From NCBI RefSeq assembly GCF_009906855.1, contig NZ_CP047650.1, positions 62,001 to 126,000 on the forward strand: DNA of 64,000 nt, in the 5' to 3' direction. This document shows positions 43,181 to 51,715 of the stretch, one piece after another (positions within the stretch are counted from its first letter, which is position 1; each line of letters opens with the position of its first letter). The translations under genes were made by a program, and so were the position numbers. Under the pieces are notes generated by a model. The model was not told the origin of the DNA. It worked only from the letters and a program-made list of their open reading frames with translations, and made no database searches. The DNA is from Xylophilus rhododendri. GTDB lineage: Bacteria > Pseudomonadota > Gammaproteobacteria > Burkholderiales > Burkholderiaceae_C.

Positions 43181-43756
43181 ATGGAAGTCCCTGATCCCGC
43201 CGCCTCCCTCGACTACCGCCAGGCCTTCGAACTGGCGCCGGTGGGCCTGGTCGTCTCGCGCCACCGCACCATGGTGGACTGCAACCGGCAGCTCTGCGAG
43301 ATGTTCGGCGCCGAACGCGAGCAATTGGTGGGCCAGTCCTTCCGCCTGCTCTATCCCAGCGCGGACGAATACGAACGCACAGGCGCACGCATGGTGCCCA
43401 TCCTCAACGCCAGCGGCCGGTATTCCGACAACCGCCTGATGCGCCGCATCGGCGGCCGCCTGCAGGGCCAGACCTTCTGGTGCCATGTCACCGGTCGTGC
43501 GCTCAACCGCGATGCGCCCCACGAGGCCGGCATCTGGTCCTTCGAGGACCTGGGCGCCCAGCGCCCCTCCCAGGCCGAGCTGACCGCCCGCGAACGCGAG
43601 GTGGCCGCGCAGCTGCTGCATGGCTCCACCTCCAAGGAGATCGGCCGCGCGCTCGGCATCAGCCATCGCACCGTGGAGGTCTACCGGGCGCGCCTGATGC
43701 GCAAGTTCGAAGCTGGCAGCACCGGCGAGCTGGTGCAGCGGCTGATGGGCGGCTGA
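43181..43756 (+). CDS. PAS-domain LuxR/NarL-family transcriptional regulator
   Basis: A 191-residue regulator. The N-terminal PAS domain (about 10-115: [38 protein letters not shown]) is joined to a C-terminal LuxR helix-turn-helix (about 133-185: [35 protein letters not shown]). No receiver domain, so the signal is probably a small ligand or redox change sensed by PAS. Divergent from scoAB and probably its activator through the inverted repeat at 43151-43172. Confidence 0.9.
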   Translation: MEVPDPAASLDYRQAFELAPVGLVVSRHRTMVDCNRQLCEMFGAEREQLVGQSFRLLYPSADEYERTGARMVPILNASGRYSDNRLMRRIGGRLQGQTFWCHVTGRALNRDAPHEAGIWSFEDLGAQRPSQAELTAREREVAAQLLHGSTSKEIGRALGISHRTVEVYRARLMRKFEAGSTGELVQRLMGG

Positions 43757-43790
43757 AGAAGGTGTGAATAAACCTTCCGAGGCCCTGTCG

Positions 43791-44123
43791 TCAGTGGCCG
43801 CTGCCCTGGCACTCCTCGGCGAGAACGGCACAGGCGAGAGCCAGTTCGCTCAGGTCCTTGATCAAACGGCCGGTACCCTCCAGCGCGCCGACGGTGAGCC
43901 TGTGCTCGGACTCATTGGATGCACAGGCGACAAGCAGCGTCCCCAGACCGCCCAAGCTTTCGCACAAACGCAGCACAGCGGCATGGGCGGCTGCCGCGAC
44001 CTCGTTGCGCACAGCCGGTTCGGCCGAGGAGAAATCGACAGTCGCGCCAACCGTGGGCAAGCGAGGTAACAGTTCAAGCAGCTTGCGCAAGGCGCCAGGC
44101 TGTGGAATTTCGGCAGGCGTCAT
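43791..44123 (-). CDS. Hypothetical 110-residue protein, divergent from the Xre-GAF-receiver operon
   Basis: A predicted helical soluble protein (IPQPGALRKLLELLPRLP, NEVAAAAHAAVLRLCESLGG, GRLIKDLSELALACAVLAEE) of no family I recognise. No membrane segment or signal peptide. Codon use matches the surroundings. Its ATG at 44123 is 44 bp from a strong inverted repeat shared with the xre gene, which is the best evidence that it is real and co-regulated; its own ribosome-binding site is weak. Confidence 0.55.
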   Translation of the reverse strand: MTPAEIPQPGALRKLLELLPRLPTVGATVDFSSAEPAVRNEVAAAAHAAVLRLCESLGGLGTLLVACASNESEHRLTVGALEGTGRLIKDLSELALACAVLAEECQGSGH

Positions 44124-44166
44124 GAAGATGTCCAGTTCCTTCGAGCATCCAGGCTTTTGCTCGACA

Positions 44167-44197
44167 CGTACTATAGTCTATGGCGCACTATAGTACG
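44167..44197. promoter_or_regulatory. Twin ACTATAGT operator for the Xre-GAF-receiver operon
   Basis: 11-bp perfect arms CGTACTATAGT (44167-44177) and ACTATAGTACG (44187-44197) surround a 9-bp spacer. Each arm contains the self-palindrome ACTATAGT (44170-44177 and 44187-44194), so the region offers two dimer sites 17 bp apart. This layout is typical of small autoregulating Xre proteins. It lies 20 bp before the xre start. Confidence 0.7.
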
Positions 44198-44216
44198 CAT
44201 CCGCAAACTTTGGCGG

Positions 44217-44474
44217 ATGCCGACGCCCCACCAGCAGCCCGACGAAGATGCCCTGCGCAAGATGTTCGCGAAGGCCATCGTTCGACGCCGCGCGGAATGC
44301 GCCCTCAGCCAGGAGCAGTTGGCCGAATCGACAGGTCTGAGCACGACCTACATCAGCCTGCTGGAGCGAGGACGCCGCAACCTCACGGTTCTGTCGGCGG
44401 CCCGGATCGCCGCGGCATGCGGCATGAATCTCTCCGAGTTGGTCCACCTCGCCGAGGAGCAAAACCTTCCATGA
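44217..44474 (+). CDS. Xre-family transcriptional regulator, controller-protein-like
   Basis: An 85-residue single-domain helix-turn-helix protein: FAKAIVRRRAECALSQEQLA (about 17-36), then STGLSTTYISLLERGRRNLT (about 38-57) and a C-terminal IAAACGMNLSELV helix. Size and helix pattern resemble restriction-modification controller proteins and other autoregulators that bind twin palindromes, as found just upstream at 44167-44197. Start ATG 44217 was chosen because a longer start at 44157 would overlap the operator. Its stop overlaps the next gene start (ATGA, 44471-44474). Confidence 0.85.
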   Translation: MPTPHQQPDEDALRKMFAKAIVRRRAECALSQEQLAESTGLSTTYISLLERGRRNLTVLSAARIAAACGMNLSELVHLAEEQNLP

Positions 44475-44977
44475 CCCCTGCCCCGCTCCCGCCCGACGAG
44501 GCGCAACGCCTGCGGGCCTTGCACGAACTGCTGCTGCTCGACACGCCCGCGGAGGAAAAATTCGACCGCGTGGTGCGTTTCGCGGCCGAGCAACTCGACG
44601 TGCCCTTCGCCCTGGTCAGCCTGGTGGACGAGAACCGCCAGTGGTTCAAGGCCCGCCACGGGGTGCAATCCACCGAGACCCCGCGCGACATCGCCTTCTG
44701 CGCCCACGCCATCCTGGAGCCGGAGATGTTCGTGGTGGAAGACGCCAGCCTCGACGAACGCTTTGCCGACAACCCGCTGGTGACCGAGGCGCCGCACCTG
44801 CGTTTCTACGCCGGCATGCCGGTGAATGCGCCGGGCGGCGAACGCATAGGCACGCTGTGCGTGCTCGACCGCAAGCCGCGCAAGCTCGGTGTGGTGGAGG
44901 TCGCGGTGCTGCAGGCCCTGCGCGACCTGGTCAACGACGCGGTGGCCGGCAAGGCCGACGAGGAGGATCTGCCATGA
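44471..44977 (+). CDS. Stand-alone GAF-domain protein
   Basis: A 168-residue soluble protein made almost only of one GAF domain (about 18-155: LLLLDTPAEEKFDRVVRFAA, LVSLVDENRQWFKARHG, DIAFCAHAILEPEMFVVEDA, RFYAGMPVNAPGGERIGTLC). GAF domains bind small molecules, tetrapyrroles or cyclic nucleotides. No output domain is attached, so it must act on a partner; both flanking genes overlap it by four bases, pointing to the Xre regulator upstream and the receiver-like protein downstream. Ligand unknown. Confidence 0.88.
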   Translation: MTPAPLPPDEAQRLRALHELLLLDTPAEEKFDRVVRFAAEQLDVPFALVSLVDENRQWFKARHGVQSTETPRDIAFCAHAILEPEMFVVEDASLDERFADNPLVTEAPHLRFYAGMPVNAPGGERIGTLCVLDRKPRKLGVVEVAVLQALRDLVNDAVAGKADEEDLP

Positions 44978-45381
44978 GCCCCGCCCAGGCGCTTCCGGCG
45001 GTGCTGCTGATCGAGCCGCAGTTCGTCCTGCGGCGCACCATCGTCACCGTGGCCCGCGAGCTCGATCTGGTGGCCTTCCAGGAAGCCACCAACATCGACC
45101 GCGCGCTGGCCCTGCTCGGCTCGCGCCGCTTCGCCGGCATCGTGCTGGACATGGGCGAAGGCGGCGATGCGATGACGCTGCTGGACGAATTGCGCAAGGG
45201 CGCCTTCGCCTGCGGCTCGCGCATCCCGGTGATCCTGATGAGCTCCGAGCCCGGAAGGCCGGCCGATGGCGCCATCGGTCCGCTGCAGCCGCTGTCGGTG
45301 CTGCGCAAGCCCTTCAAGATCGGCGCGCTGCTGGAATCGGTGCGCAGCATGGCGCTGTACGAGATGCAGAAGCCGCATTGA
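44974..45381 (+). CDS. Degenerate single-domain response-regulator receiver protein
   Basis: A 135-residue receiver-like domain with no output domain. The phospho-acceptor D59 (GIVLDMGEGGD), S90/S91 in place of the switch Thr and K112 (LRKPFK) are kept. The usual N-terminal acidic pair, however, reads E14-P15 (LLIEPQF), so magnesium binding and phosphorylation may be altered. It is the last gene of the coupled xre-GAF-receiver unit (ATGA overlap at 44974-44977). No kinase is adjacent. Confidence 0.82.
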   Translation: MSPAQALPAVLLIEPQFVLRRTIVTVARELDLVAFQEATNIDRALALLGSRRFAGIVLDMGEGGDAMTLLDELRKGAFACGSRIPVILMSSEPGRPADGAIGPLQPLSVLRKPFKIGALLESVRSMALYEMQKPH

Positions 45382-45485
45382 AGGCGCGGTCCTGCAGGTG
45401 ACATGCCGAAACGCTGTCGCCGCCGCGGTCTCGCAGACTGTTCGATAGAGACATCCGTATCCATCGATCCAGCCCAGGAGACCCC

Positions 45486-46157
45486 ATGCTCGAAAAACTA
45501 CCCGATGCCTTGGGCCACGCCTTGCGCAACCAGCGCGCCGGCCTGGATGCCATCGCCTTCAACCGCACCGACCTGCGCCAGGGGACAGCGGCCATCGCCG
45601 TGACCAGCCTGGCTTTTGTCGACCATGCGCCGATTCCGGCGCTCTACACCGCCGACGGGGATGGCCGATCGCCGCCGCTGCAATGGGGCGGTCTGCCGGA
45701 AGAGACCGGCTCGGTCGTCCTGATCGTGGAGGACGCCGACGCACCCACGCCCAAGCCGCTGGTGCATGCGATCGTGGTGGACCTGCCGCCCGGCGACGGC
45801 GCCATGGCCGAAGGTGCACTCAGCGGCGGCGACCACGAAGAGGACGGCAGTTCCGAGGAACGCGACGGCGCCGGCACCGACGAGCCGCGCACCGGCCGCA
45901 ACTCCTACCTGCAATCGGCCTGGCTGCCGCCAGATCCGCCGCCCGGCCACGGCGTGCACCGCTATGCCTTCCAGGTCTTCGCCCTCTCGCCGGGTGCGGT
46001 GTTTTCCGAGAACCCGGGCCGCGACGAGGTGCTGGAACTGCTGGGCTCGCATGCCATCGCCAGCGGCCTGCTGATCGGCACCTATGAACGCGACCACACG
46101 GTGAAGGTGGACGACGCCGATGCCGTGCCGCTGGGCGGCGGCGCGCAGCTGGCCTGA
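45486..46157 (+). CDS. YbhB/YbcL-type PEBP family protein
   Basis: A 223-residue phosphatidylethanolamine-binding-protein fold. YTADGDGRSPPLQWGGLP and LIVEDADAPTPKPLVHAIVV are the two halves of the anion-binding site, and YAFQVFAL follows. A Glu/Asp-rich insert (about 110-140: GGDHEEDGSSEERDGAGTDE) is longer than in E. coli YbhB (158 residues). No signal peptide, so cytoplasmic. Biological role in bacteria unclear. It converges on aroQ with one base between the stops. Confidence 0.88.
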   Translation: MLEKLPDALGHALRNQRAGLDAIAFNRTDLRQGTAAIAVTSLAFVDHAPIPALYTADGDGRSPPLQWGGLPEETGSVVLIVEDADAPTPKPLVHAIVVDLPPGDGAMAEGALSGGDHEEDGSSEERDGAGTDEPRTGRNSYLQSAWLPPDPPPGHGVHRYAFQVFALSPGAVFSENPGRDEVLELLGSHAIASGLLIGTYERDHTVKVDDADAVPLGGGAQLA

Positions 46158-46158
46158 T

Positions 46159-46635
46159 TCAGGCCCGGGCCGGCTTCTGTTCGCCGGTGGCCCAGCCGGC
46201 GACGGCGGCGATCGCCAGCGCATAGCCGGCGGTGCCGAAGCCGAACATCACGCCACGCGCGACGGCGGATAGATAGGAGTGGTGGCGGAACTCCTCCCTG
46301 GCGTGCACGTTGGATATGTGCAGTTCCACCACCGATACGCCGGCGCCCTTGATCGCATCGCGCAAGGCCACGCTGGTATGCGTGTACGCGGCGGCATTGA
46401 GCACCGTGCCGGCGAACTTGCCGCCGGCTTCGCCTGCACCTGCTTCCTGCAGCCAGTCGACCAGCTGTCCCTCGTGGTTGCTCTGGCGAAAATCCAGCGC
46501 CAGGCCGTGCTGGCGGCAGGCCGCTTCGCATAGCTGGCGCACGCCGTCCAGCGTCTGCGCGCCGTAGATGCCCGGTTCGCGGGTGCCCAGAAGGTTGAGG
46601 TTCGGTCCGTTGAGGACCAGTACGGTCTGTGTCAT
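46159..46635 (-). CDS. aroQ: Type II 3-dehydroquinate dehydratase
   Basis: Third step of the shikimate pathway: 3-dehydroquinate to 3-dehydroshikimate in a dodecameric enzyme. The 158 residues include [19 protein letters not shown] (active-site loop with the catalytic Tyr), [49 protein letters not shown] (catalytic His and substrate Ser/Arg) and the [12 protein letters not shown]-terminus. A short extra tail ([11 protein letters not shown]) is harmless. Single gene here. Confidence 0.96.
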   Translation of the reverse strand: MTQTVLVLNGPNLNLLGTREPGIYGAQTLDGVRQLCEAACRQHGLALDFRQSNHEGQLVDWLQEAGAGEAGGKFAGTVLNAAAYTHTSVALRDAIKGAGVSVVELHISNVHAREEFRHHSYLSAVARGVMFGFGTAGYALAIAAVAGWATGEQKPARA

Positions 46636-46676
46636 GGCTAGGTGGAATTAAGCCGCCGCAGCATACAACGGCCATG

Positions 46677-46697
46677 AAAAAGCGCCCCGCAGGGCGC
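46677..46697 (-). terminator. Rho-independent terminator for the PXPV-repeat protein gene (minus strand)
   Basis: Read on the minus strand: stem GCGCCC, loop TGCG, stem GGGCGC, then five T (complement of AAAAA at 46677-46681). It lies 32 bp beyond the stop of the gene at 46729-47112. Confidence 0.8.
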
Positions 46698-46728
46698 CTC
46701 GGACATGGCTGATGGGCAAACAGGGGAC

Positions 46729-47112
46729 TCAGCGACGATCCCAGTGCCGGCCGCCGCGGCCCTCATAACCGCCATGGAAACCATGGCCGTGAGGACCACC
46801 CCAGCCACGGCCCGGGCCGTAATACCCCCGCGGCGGCGAATAGATCACCGGGGGCGGTGTGTAGTAGACGGGGCGTGGCTGATAGACCACCGGCGGCGGA
46901 GCGTAATAGGTCGGGGGCGGCGAGTAGACCGGCGCCGGGGCGTAATAGGCGGGCGGCGGTCCGTAGACCGGGCCGCCGGCCCCGATCACCAGGCCGGGCG
47001 TGGCGATGCCCACCGACAGCGCGACACCGGCCTGAGCGGCACCGGCCGCGCCCAGCGCGAGCACGGCGCCCATCGCGGCGAAGGCGGCGCGCAGTTTTTG
47101 TTGATTGGACAT
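46729..47112 (-). CDS. Secreted Pro/Tyr-rich PXPV-repeat protein
   Basis: A 127-residue exported protein: signal peptide KLRAAFAAMGAVLALGAAGA with cleavage near AQA-G. A mature region is dominated by repeats such as YYAPAPVYSPPPTYYAPPPV, followed by a Gly/His/Arg-rich tail (GPHGHGFHGGYEGRGGRHW). Short PxPV repeats of this sort occur in small periplasmic or surface proteins of Burkholderiales. Function unknown; wall-associated or metal-binding roles would fit the composition. AAGGAG precedes the start at good spacing, and a terminator follows. Confidence 0.82.
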   Translation of the reverse strand: MSNQQKLRAAFAAMGAVLALGAAGAAQAGVALSVGIATPGLVIGAGGPVYGPPPAYYAPAPVYSPPPTYYAPPPVVYQPRPVYYTPPPVIYSPPRGYYGPGRGWGGPHGHGFHGGYEGRGGRHWDRR

Positions 47113-47311
47113 GCTGTTCTCCTTAAGGAAGGAGGCGTGGCGGACGATCCGTCAGCTCCTATGTGTGTCAGTAACGCATGAAACCGGCTGCGGGATGGCA
47201 GGCTTGTATGTAGAGTCGTGACGGGCCGTAACAGGGCCGGCCATCTCTCCCGTGCGGACGGCACCTTCGGTAACCGTGCTTGCAAGTCGGCTCGCCGCCT
47301 AGAATCGGCGG

Positions 47312-49132
47312 ATGACATCCTCCGCGCTCGCGACGCAGTCGGCCCCAGGCGCCGCAGAACCCACCAAGCCCAGCAATTTCTTGCGCCACGTGATCGAGGC
47401 CGACCTCAGCCAGGGCCGCTATGCCGGCCGGCGCTGGGGCGGAGGCCCCGGCGACGCGGCCCACCACGCCGCCGGCATCGCCGATCCGGCCCGGGTGCGC
47501 CTGCGTTTCCCGCCCGAACCCAACGGCTATCTGCACATCGGCCATGCCAAGAGCATCTGGCTCAACTTCAGCCTGGCGGCGGAATACGGCGGCGTGTGCC
47601 ACCTGCGTTTCGACGACACCAACCCGGAGAAGGAAGACCAGGAATACGTCGACTCGATCCGCGACACGGTGCGCTGGCTCGGCTACGACACCCTGCTGGC
47701 CGACGATCCCGCCGCACCCGCCCAGGCACGCGAACACGAGTATTTCGCCAGCGACTATTTCGACCTCATGTACCGCGCCGCCGAGGCCCTGGTCGAAGCC
47801 GGCCACGCCTATGTGGACGAGCAGACCCCCGAGCAGATGCGCGCCAACCGCGGCGACTTCACCACGCCCGGCACGGACAGCCCCTTCCGCGGCCGCAGCC
47901 CCGCCGACAACCTGGCCCGCCTGCGCGAGATGCGCGACGGCAAGCATGCCGACGGCTCCATGGTGCTGCGCGCGAAGATCGACATGGCCTCGCCCAACAT
48001 CAACCTGCGCGACCCGGCCATCTACCGCATCCGCCGCGCCACCCACCACAACACCGGCGACCGCTGGTGCATCTACCCGATGTACACCTTCGCGCATCCC
48101 ATCGAGGACGCGCTGGAGCAGATCACCCACAGCATCTGCACCCTGGAATTCGAAGACCAGCGGCCCTTCTACGACTGGCTGCTGGAGCGCCTGACCGAAG
48201 CCGGCCTGCTGTCCGCGCCGCAGCCGCACCAGTACGAATTCGCCCGGCTGAACGTGACCTACATGGTCACCAGCAAACGCAAGCTGCGCCAGCTGGTCGA
48301 AGAGCAGCATGTCAGCGGCTGGGACGACCCCCGCATGCCCACCCTGGCCGGCCTGCGCCGCCGCGGCTACACCCCCGCCGCCCTGCGCCTGTTCTGCGAA
48401 CGCTCGGGCGTGACCAAGGTCGGCGGCTGGACCGACTATTCGGCCCTGGAAGCCGCCCTGCGCGAAACCCTGGAGCCGGTGGCCGCACGTGCCATGGCCG
48501 TGCTGGAGCCGGTGCCTCTCGTACTCAGCAACTGGGATGAGGTCATGGGCGAGGGCTTCCTGGACGACTGCCAGGCGCCGGTGCATCCGCACCATCCGGA
48601 GCAAGGCCAGCGCCAGTTCCGTTTCGGCCGCGAACTCTGGATCGAGAAGTCCGACTACGAAGACACGCCGCCCAAGGGCTACAACCGCCTCTATCCGGGC
48701 AACAAGGTGCGCCTGAAGTACGGCCATGTGATCGAATGCACCGGCGCAGAGCGCGATGCCGAAGGCAAGCTCACCGCCGTGCTGGCGCGCCTGCTGCCCG
48801 ACACCAAGAGCGGCACGCCAGGCGCGGATTCGGTCAAGGTCAAGGGCGTGATCACCTGGGTCTCGGCCAGCGATGCGGTGCCGGCCGAATTCAATCTGTA
48901 CGACCGGCTGTTCACCCAGCCGCATCCGGATGCGGGCGACGGCGACTTCCTGTCGAACCTGAACCCGGCCAGCCTCTCGCGCACGCAAGGCTTCGTCGAG
49001 CCCGGCACCGCCGAGCGGGCCGCCCAGGGCCCGGTGCAGTTCGAGCGCCATGGCTACTTCGTCATCGACTCCGCTGCCACGGCGCTGGTGTTCAACCGCG
49101 CAGCGGGGCTGCGCGACAACTGGGGCAAATAA
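47312..49132 (+). CDS. glnS: Glutaminyl-tRNA synthetase
   Basis: A 606-residue class I enzyme that charges tRNA-Gln. The HIGH motif is at 75-78 (GYLHIGHAK), and the KMSKS counterpart MVTSKRKL is at about 317-324. The catalytic fold (HLRFDDTNPEKEDQEYVDSI) and C-terminal beta-barrel anticodon domains (RFGRELWIEKSDYED, YPGNKVRLKYGHVIECTG) are complete. An insert of about 25 residues follows EADLSQGRYAGRRWGG before the catalytic core, with a Ser/Ala-rich N-terminus. Essential single gene. Confidence 0.97.
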   Translation: MTSSALATQSAPGAAEPTKPSNFLRHVIEADLSQGRYAGRRWGGGPGDAAHHAAGIADPARVRLRFPPEPNGYLHIGHAKSIWLNFSLAAEYGGVCHLRFDDTNPEKEDQEYVDSIRDTVRWLGYDTLLADDPAAPAQAREHEYFASDYFDLMYRAAEALVEAGHAYVDEQTPEQMRANRGDFTTPGTDSPFRGRSPADNLARLREMRDGKHADGSMVLRAKIDMASPNINLRDPAIYRIRRATHHNTGDRWCIYPMYTFAHPIEDALEQITHSICTLEFEDQRPFYDWLLERLTEAGLLSAPQPHQYEFARLNVTYMVTSKRKLRQLVEEQHVSGWDDPRMPTLAGLRRRGYTPAALRLFCERSGVTKVGGWTDYSALEAALRETLEPVAARAMAVLEPVPLVLSNWDEVMGEGFLDDCQAPVHPHHPEQGQRQFRFGRELWIEKSDYEDTPPKGYNRLYPGNKVRLKYGHVIECTGAERDAEGKLTAVLARLLPDTKSGTPGADSVKVKGVITWVSASDAVPAEFNLYDRLFTQPHPDAGDGDFLSNLNPASLSRTQGFVEPGTAERAAQGPVQFERHGYFVIDSAATALVFNRAAGLRDNWGK

Positions 49133-49144
49133 GCCCTCTCGGCC

Positions 49145-49345
49145 TCAACGCCACACGTAGTGGCCGCGGACCATGCGGCCGTGTTCGCGATGCGCCGGCA
49201 CCCAGACCTTGTGCTTCTTGGGTGCATGGTGAGGCGCGGCATGCGGCGGGCCCGGACGCGGCTGGGCCTGCGCGGCGGTGCCCAGGCCCATGCCGGCGGC
49301 GGCGAGAACGATGACGGTGGCGAAGCGGGACAGTTGCTTTTTCAT
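49145..49345 (-). CDS. Small secreted His/Pro-rich protein
   Basis: A 66-residue exported protein. The signal peptide is MKKQLSRFATVIVLAAAGMG with cleavage near AQAQ. The mature part is only about 38 residues and rich in Pro, His and Lys (PGPPHAAPHHAPKKHKVWVP), ending GHYVWR. The ending resembles the YXWXXG-type ends of small periplasmic proteins. It converges on glnS, 12 bp away. Function unknown; the His content suggests possible metal binding. Confidence 0.7.
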   Translation of the reverse strand: MKKQLSRFATVIVLAAAGMGLGTAAQAQPRPGPPHAAPHHAPKKHKVWVPAHREHGRMVRGHYVWR

Positions 49346-49510
49346 TGTGGTTTCTCCAAGTGCCTCCAAACGGGCACAGGCCAAACATAAGGGCGGGCAC
49401 AGGCCCTTCTTGTCGGCCCTGCACGGTTTTGCCTCCTCTTTACATGGGAGCGGCCGATTCACTTGGTGGCAAGATAGCGCGGTAGTTACAACTCTCCGAA
49501 AGACTCGCGG

Positions 49511-51715
49511 ATGGCGACCATGCAGCACCAGTGGCAATTCTTCCGCGCCGGCGGCGTCGACCAGGTCCTGATCCGGGATGGTCAGGACATCGCCCACATC
49601 GGCGAGCTGGACCAGAAACTCTGGGTGGCCCTGGCCTGCCCCACACGCGGCCTGGAATTCGACAGCGCCACGCTCGACCTGATCGACACCGACCACGACG
49701 GCCGCATCCGGCCGCCGGAGTTGATCGCCGCCTGCCAGTGGGCCTGCGGCCGGCTGACCGATCCGGACGAACTCATCGCCGGCGGCGATTCGCTGGACCT
49801 GGCGCGCCTGTCCACCGCCGACGAGGCCGGCCAGGCCCTGGTGCAGGAAGCCCGCCGCGTGCTGGGCCTGCTGGGCCGCGAACACGACAGCACCATCAGC
49901 CTGGCCGACGTGGCCGATCGCAGCAAGCTGCTGACCGCCATGCGCTTCAACGGCGACGGCATCGTCACCGCCGAAACCGCGCTGGAAGACGCCAGCGCCG
50001 CCCAGACCATCGCGTGGATCGGCGAAACCCGCGGCACCGTCGACGACCGCGGCGGCAAGCCCGGCATCGACCGCAAACGCGCCGAAGCCTTCTTCAAGGA
50101 CGTGCATGCCCTCATCGAATGGCACAGCGTGGGCCTGGCCGACCCGCAAGCCCTGCCGCTGGGCGACGGCACGCTGGCGGCGGCCCAGGCCGTCAATGCG
50201 GTGCGCGAGAAGGTCGAAGACTTCTTCACCCGCGCCCGCCTGGCCCGATACGACGCCCGCGCCGCCGTCTCGCTCAATCCCACGCCCGAGGAATACGCCG
50301 CCATCGCCACGCAGGAGCTGACCACGGCCAGCGCCTCCATCGCCGCCCTGCCCCTGGCGCCGGTCGGCGGCGACGCGGTGCTGCTGCCCCTGGTCGAAGG
50401 CGTGAACCCGGCCTGGGCGGCAGCCTTGTCGGCGCTGCGCAGCAAGGCCGTCAAGCCGCTGCTGGCCGGCCGTGCCGACGTGCTGAGCGAAGCCGACTGG
50501 CGCCTGGTGCTGGACAAACTCACGCCCTACAAGGACTGGCTGGCCTCGCGCCCCGACGCGGTACTGGGCACCCTGACGATCGAGCAAGTGCTCGCCGCGC
50601 AGCAGACCGAAGCCGCCGTGCTGGCCCTGCTCGCCCAGGACGAGGCCGAGGAGCCGGCCAGCGCCCGCATGGCCGACCTGGAGAAGCTGCTGCGCTTCAA
50701 GCGCGACCTGGTGCTGCTGCTCAACAACTTCGTCTCCTTCGGCAGCTTCTACCGCCGCAGCGGTGCGATCTTCCAGGCCGGCCGGCTGTATCTGGACGCC
50801 CGCAGCTGCGACCTGACGGTGAAGGTGGCCGATGCCGGCAAACACGCCGCGCTGGCGGGCCTGGCCAAGACCTGCCTGGCCTACTGCGAATGCACGCGCG
50901 AGGGCCAGAAGATGACCATCGTGGCGGCCTTCACCGCGGGCGATGTGGACTTTCTTTTCGTCGGCCGCAACGGTGTCTTCTACGACCGCCAGGGCAAGGA
51001 CTGGGACGCCACCATCGTCAAGCTGATGGAGAACCCCACCAGCGTCGCACAGGCCTTCTTCTCGCCCTACAAGAAATTCCTGCGGGCCATCGAGGAGCAG
51101 GTCGCCAAGCGCGCCGCCGCCAGCGATGCGGCTTCCCAGGCCGGCCTCGGCACGCTGGCCGGCGAGCTCAGCACCGCCGACAAGGCGGCCGCCGCCGGCA
51201 AGCCGCCGGCCGACCTCGCCAAACTGCCCGGCAGCAAGGTCGACGTGGGCACGGTGGCCGCCATCGGCGTGGCCGCCGGCAGCATCAGCGCGGTGCTGGT
51301 GGGAGTGTTCGCCAAGTTCGTCGAGCTGGGCGCCTGGATCCCGCTGGCCATCCTGGGCATCGTGCTGGCCATCTCCGGACCCAGCATGCTGATCGCCTGG
51401 CTCAAGCTGCGCCAGCGCAGCCTGGGACCGATCCTGGATGCCACCGGCTGGGCGGTGAACGGCCGCATGAAGGTCAATGTGCCGCTGGGGGCTTCGCTGT
51501 CGCAGACGGCGCATATCCCCGCCGGCTCCAAGCGTTCGCTGCAGGATGCCTACCGCGAGAAGCGCGGCGCCGGCACCTGGCTGCTCATCGGGCTGGTCAC
51601 CATCGGCGTGCTGGCGCTGGTCTGGCGCAGCGGGCTGGTCGATCCCTACCTGACACCCGCGCTGCGCCACGCCAATCCGCCGGCTGCCACTGCCGCGGCC
51701 ACGCCGGCACGCTGA
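49511..51715 (+). CDS. Large EF-hand membrane protein of unknown function
   Basis: A 734-residue protein I cannot assign to a family. Residues 59-70 form a textbook calcium-binding EF-hand loop (D59, D61, D63-G64, I66, E70 in LIDTDHDGRIRPPEL), and a degenerate second loop is near residue 158 (RFNGDGIVTAE). The long middle part (about 170-560) is soluble and helical. Three hydrophobic segments near the C-terminus (about 582-605, 612-632 and 692-710) suggest a C-terminal membrane anchor with the EF-hand on the cytoplasmic side, as no signal peptide is present. Its TGA overlaps the glsA ATG by one base, indicating co-translation. Confidence 0.85.
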   Translation: MATMQHQWQFFRAGGVDQVLIRDGQDIAHIGELDQKLWVALACPTRGLEFDSATLDLIDTDHDGRIRPPELIAACQWACGRLTDPDELIAGGDSLDLARLSTADEAGQALVQEARRVLGLLGREHDSTISLADVADRSKLLTAMRFNGDGIVTAETALEDASAAQTIAWIGETRGTVDDRGGKPGIDRKRAEAFFKDVHALIEWHSVGLADPQALPLGDGTLAAAQAVNAVREKVEDFFTRARLARYDARAAVSLNPTPEEYAAIATQELTTASASIAALPLAPVGGDAVLLPLVEGVNPAWAAALSALRSKAVKPLLAGRADVLSEADWRLVLDKLTPYKDWLASRPDAVLGTLTIEQVLAAQQTEAAVLALLAQDEAEEPASARMADLEKLLRFKRDLVLLLNNFVSFGSFYRRSGAIFQAGRLYLDARSCDLTVKVADAGKHAALAGLAKTCLAYCECTREGQKMTIVAAFTAGDVDFLFVGRNGVFYDRQGKDWDATIVKLMENPTSVAQAFFSPYKKFLRAIEEQVAKRAAASDAASQAGLGTLAGELSTADKAAAAGKPPADLAKLPGSKVDVGTVAAIGVAAGSISAVLVGVFAKFVELGAWIPLAILGIVLAISGPSMLIAWLKLRQRSLGPILDATGWAVNGRMKVNVPLGASLSQTAHIPAGSKRSLQDAYREKRGAGTWLLIGLVTIGVLALVWRSGLVDPYLTPALRHANPPAATAAATPAR

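Noticed and set aside
44167..44474. A restriction-modification locus with a controller protein
   Set aside because: The operator and Xre protein resemble controller systems, but no methyltransferase or endonuclease gene is within the window.
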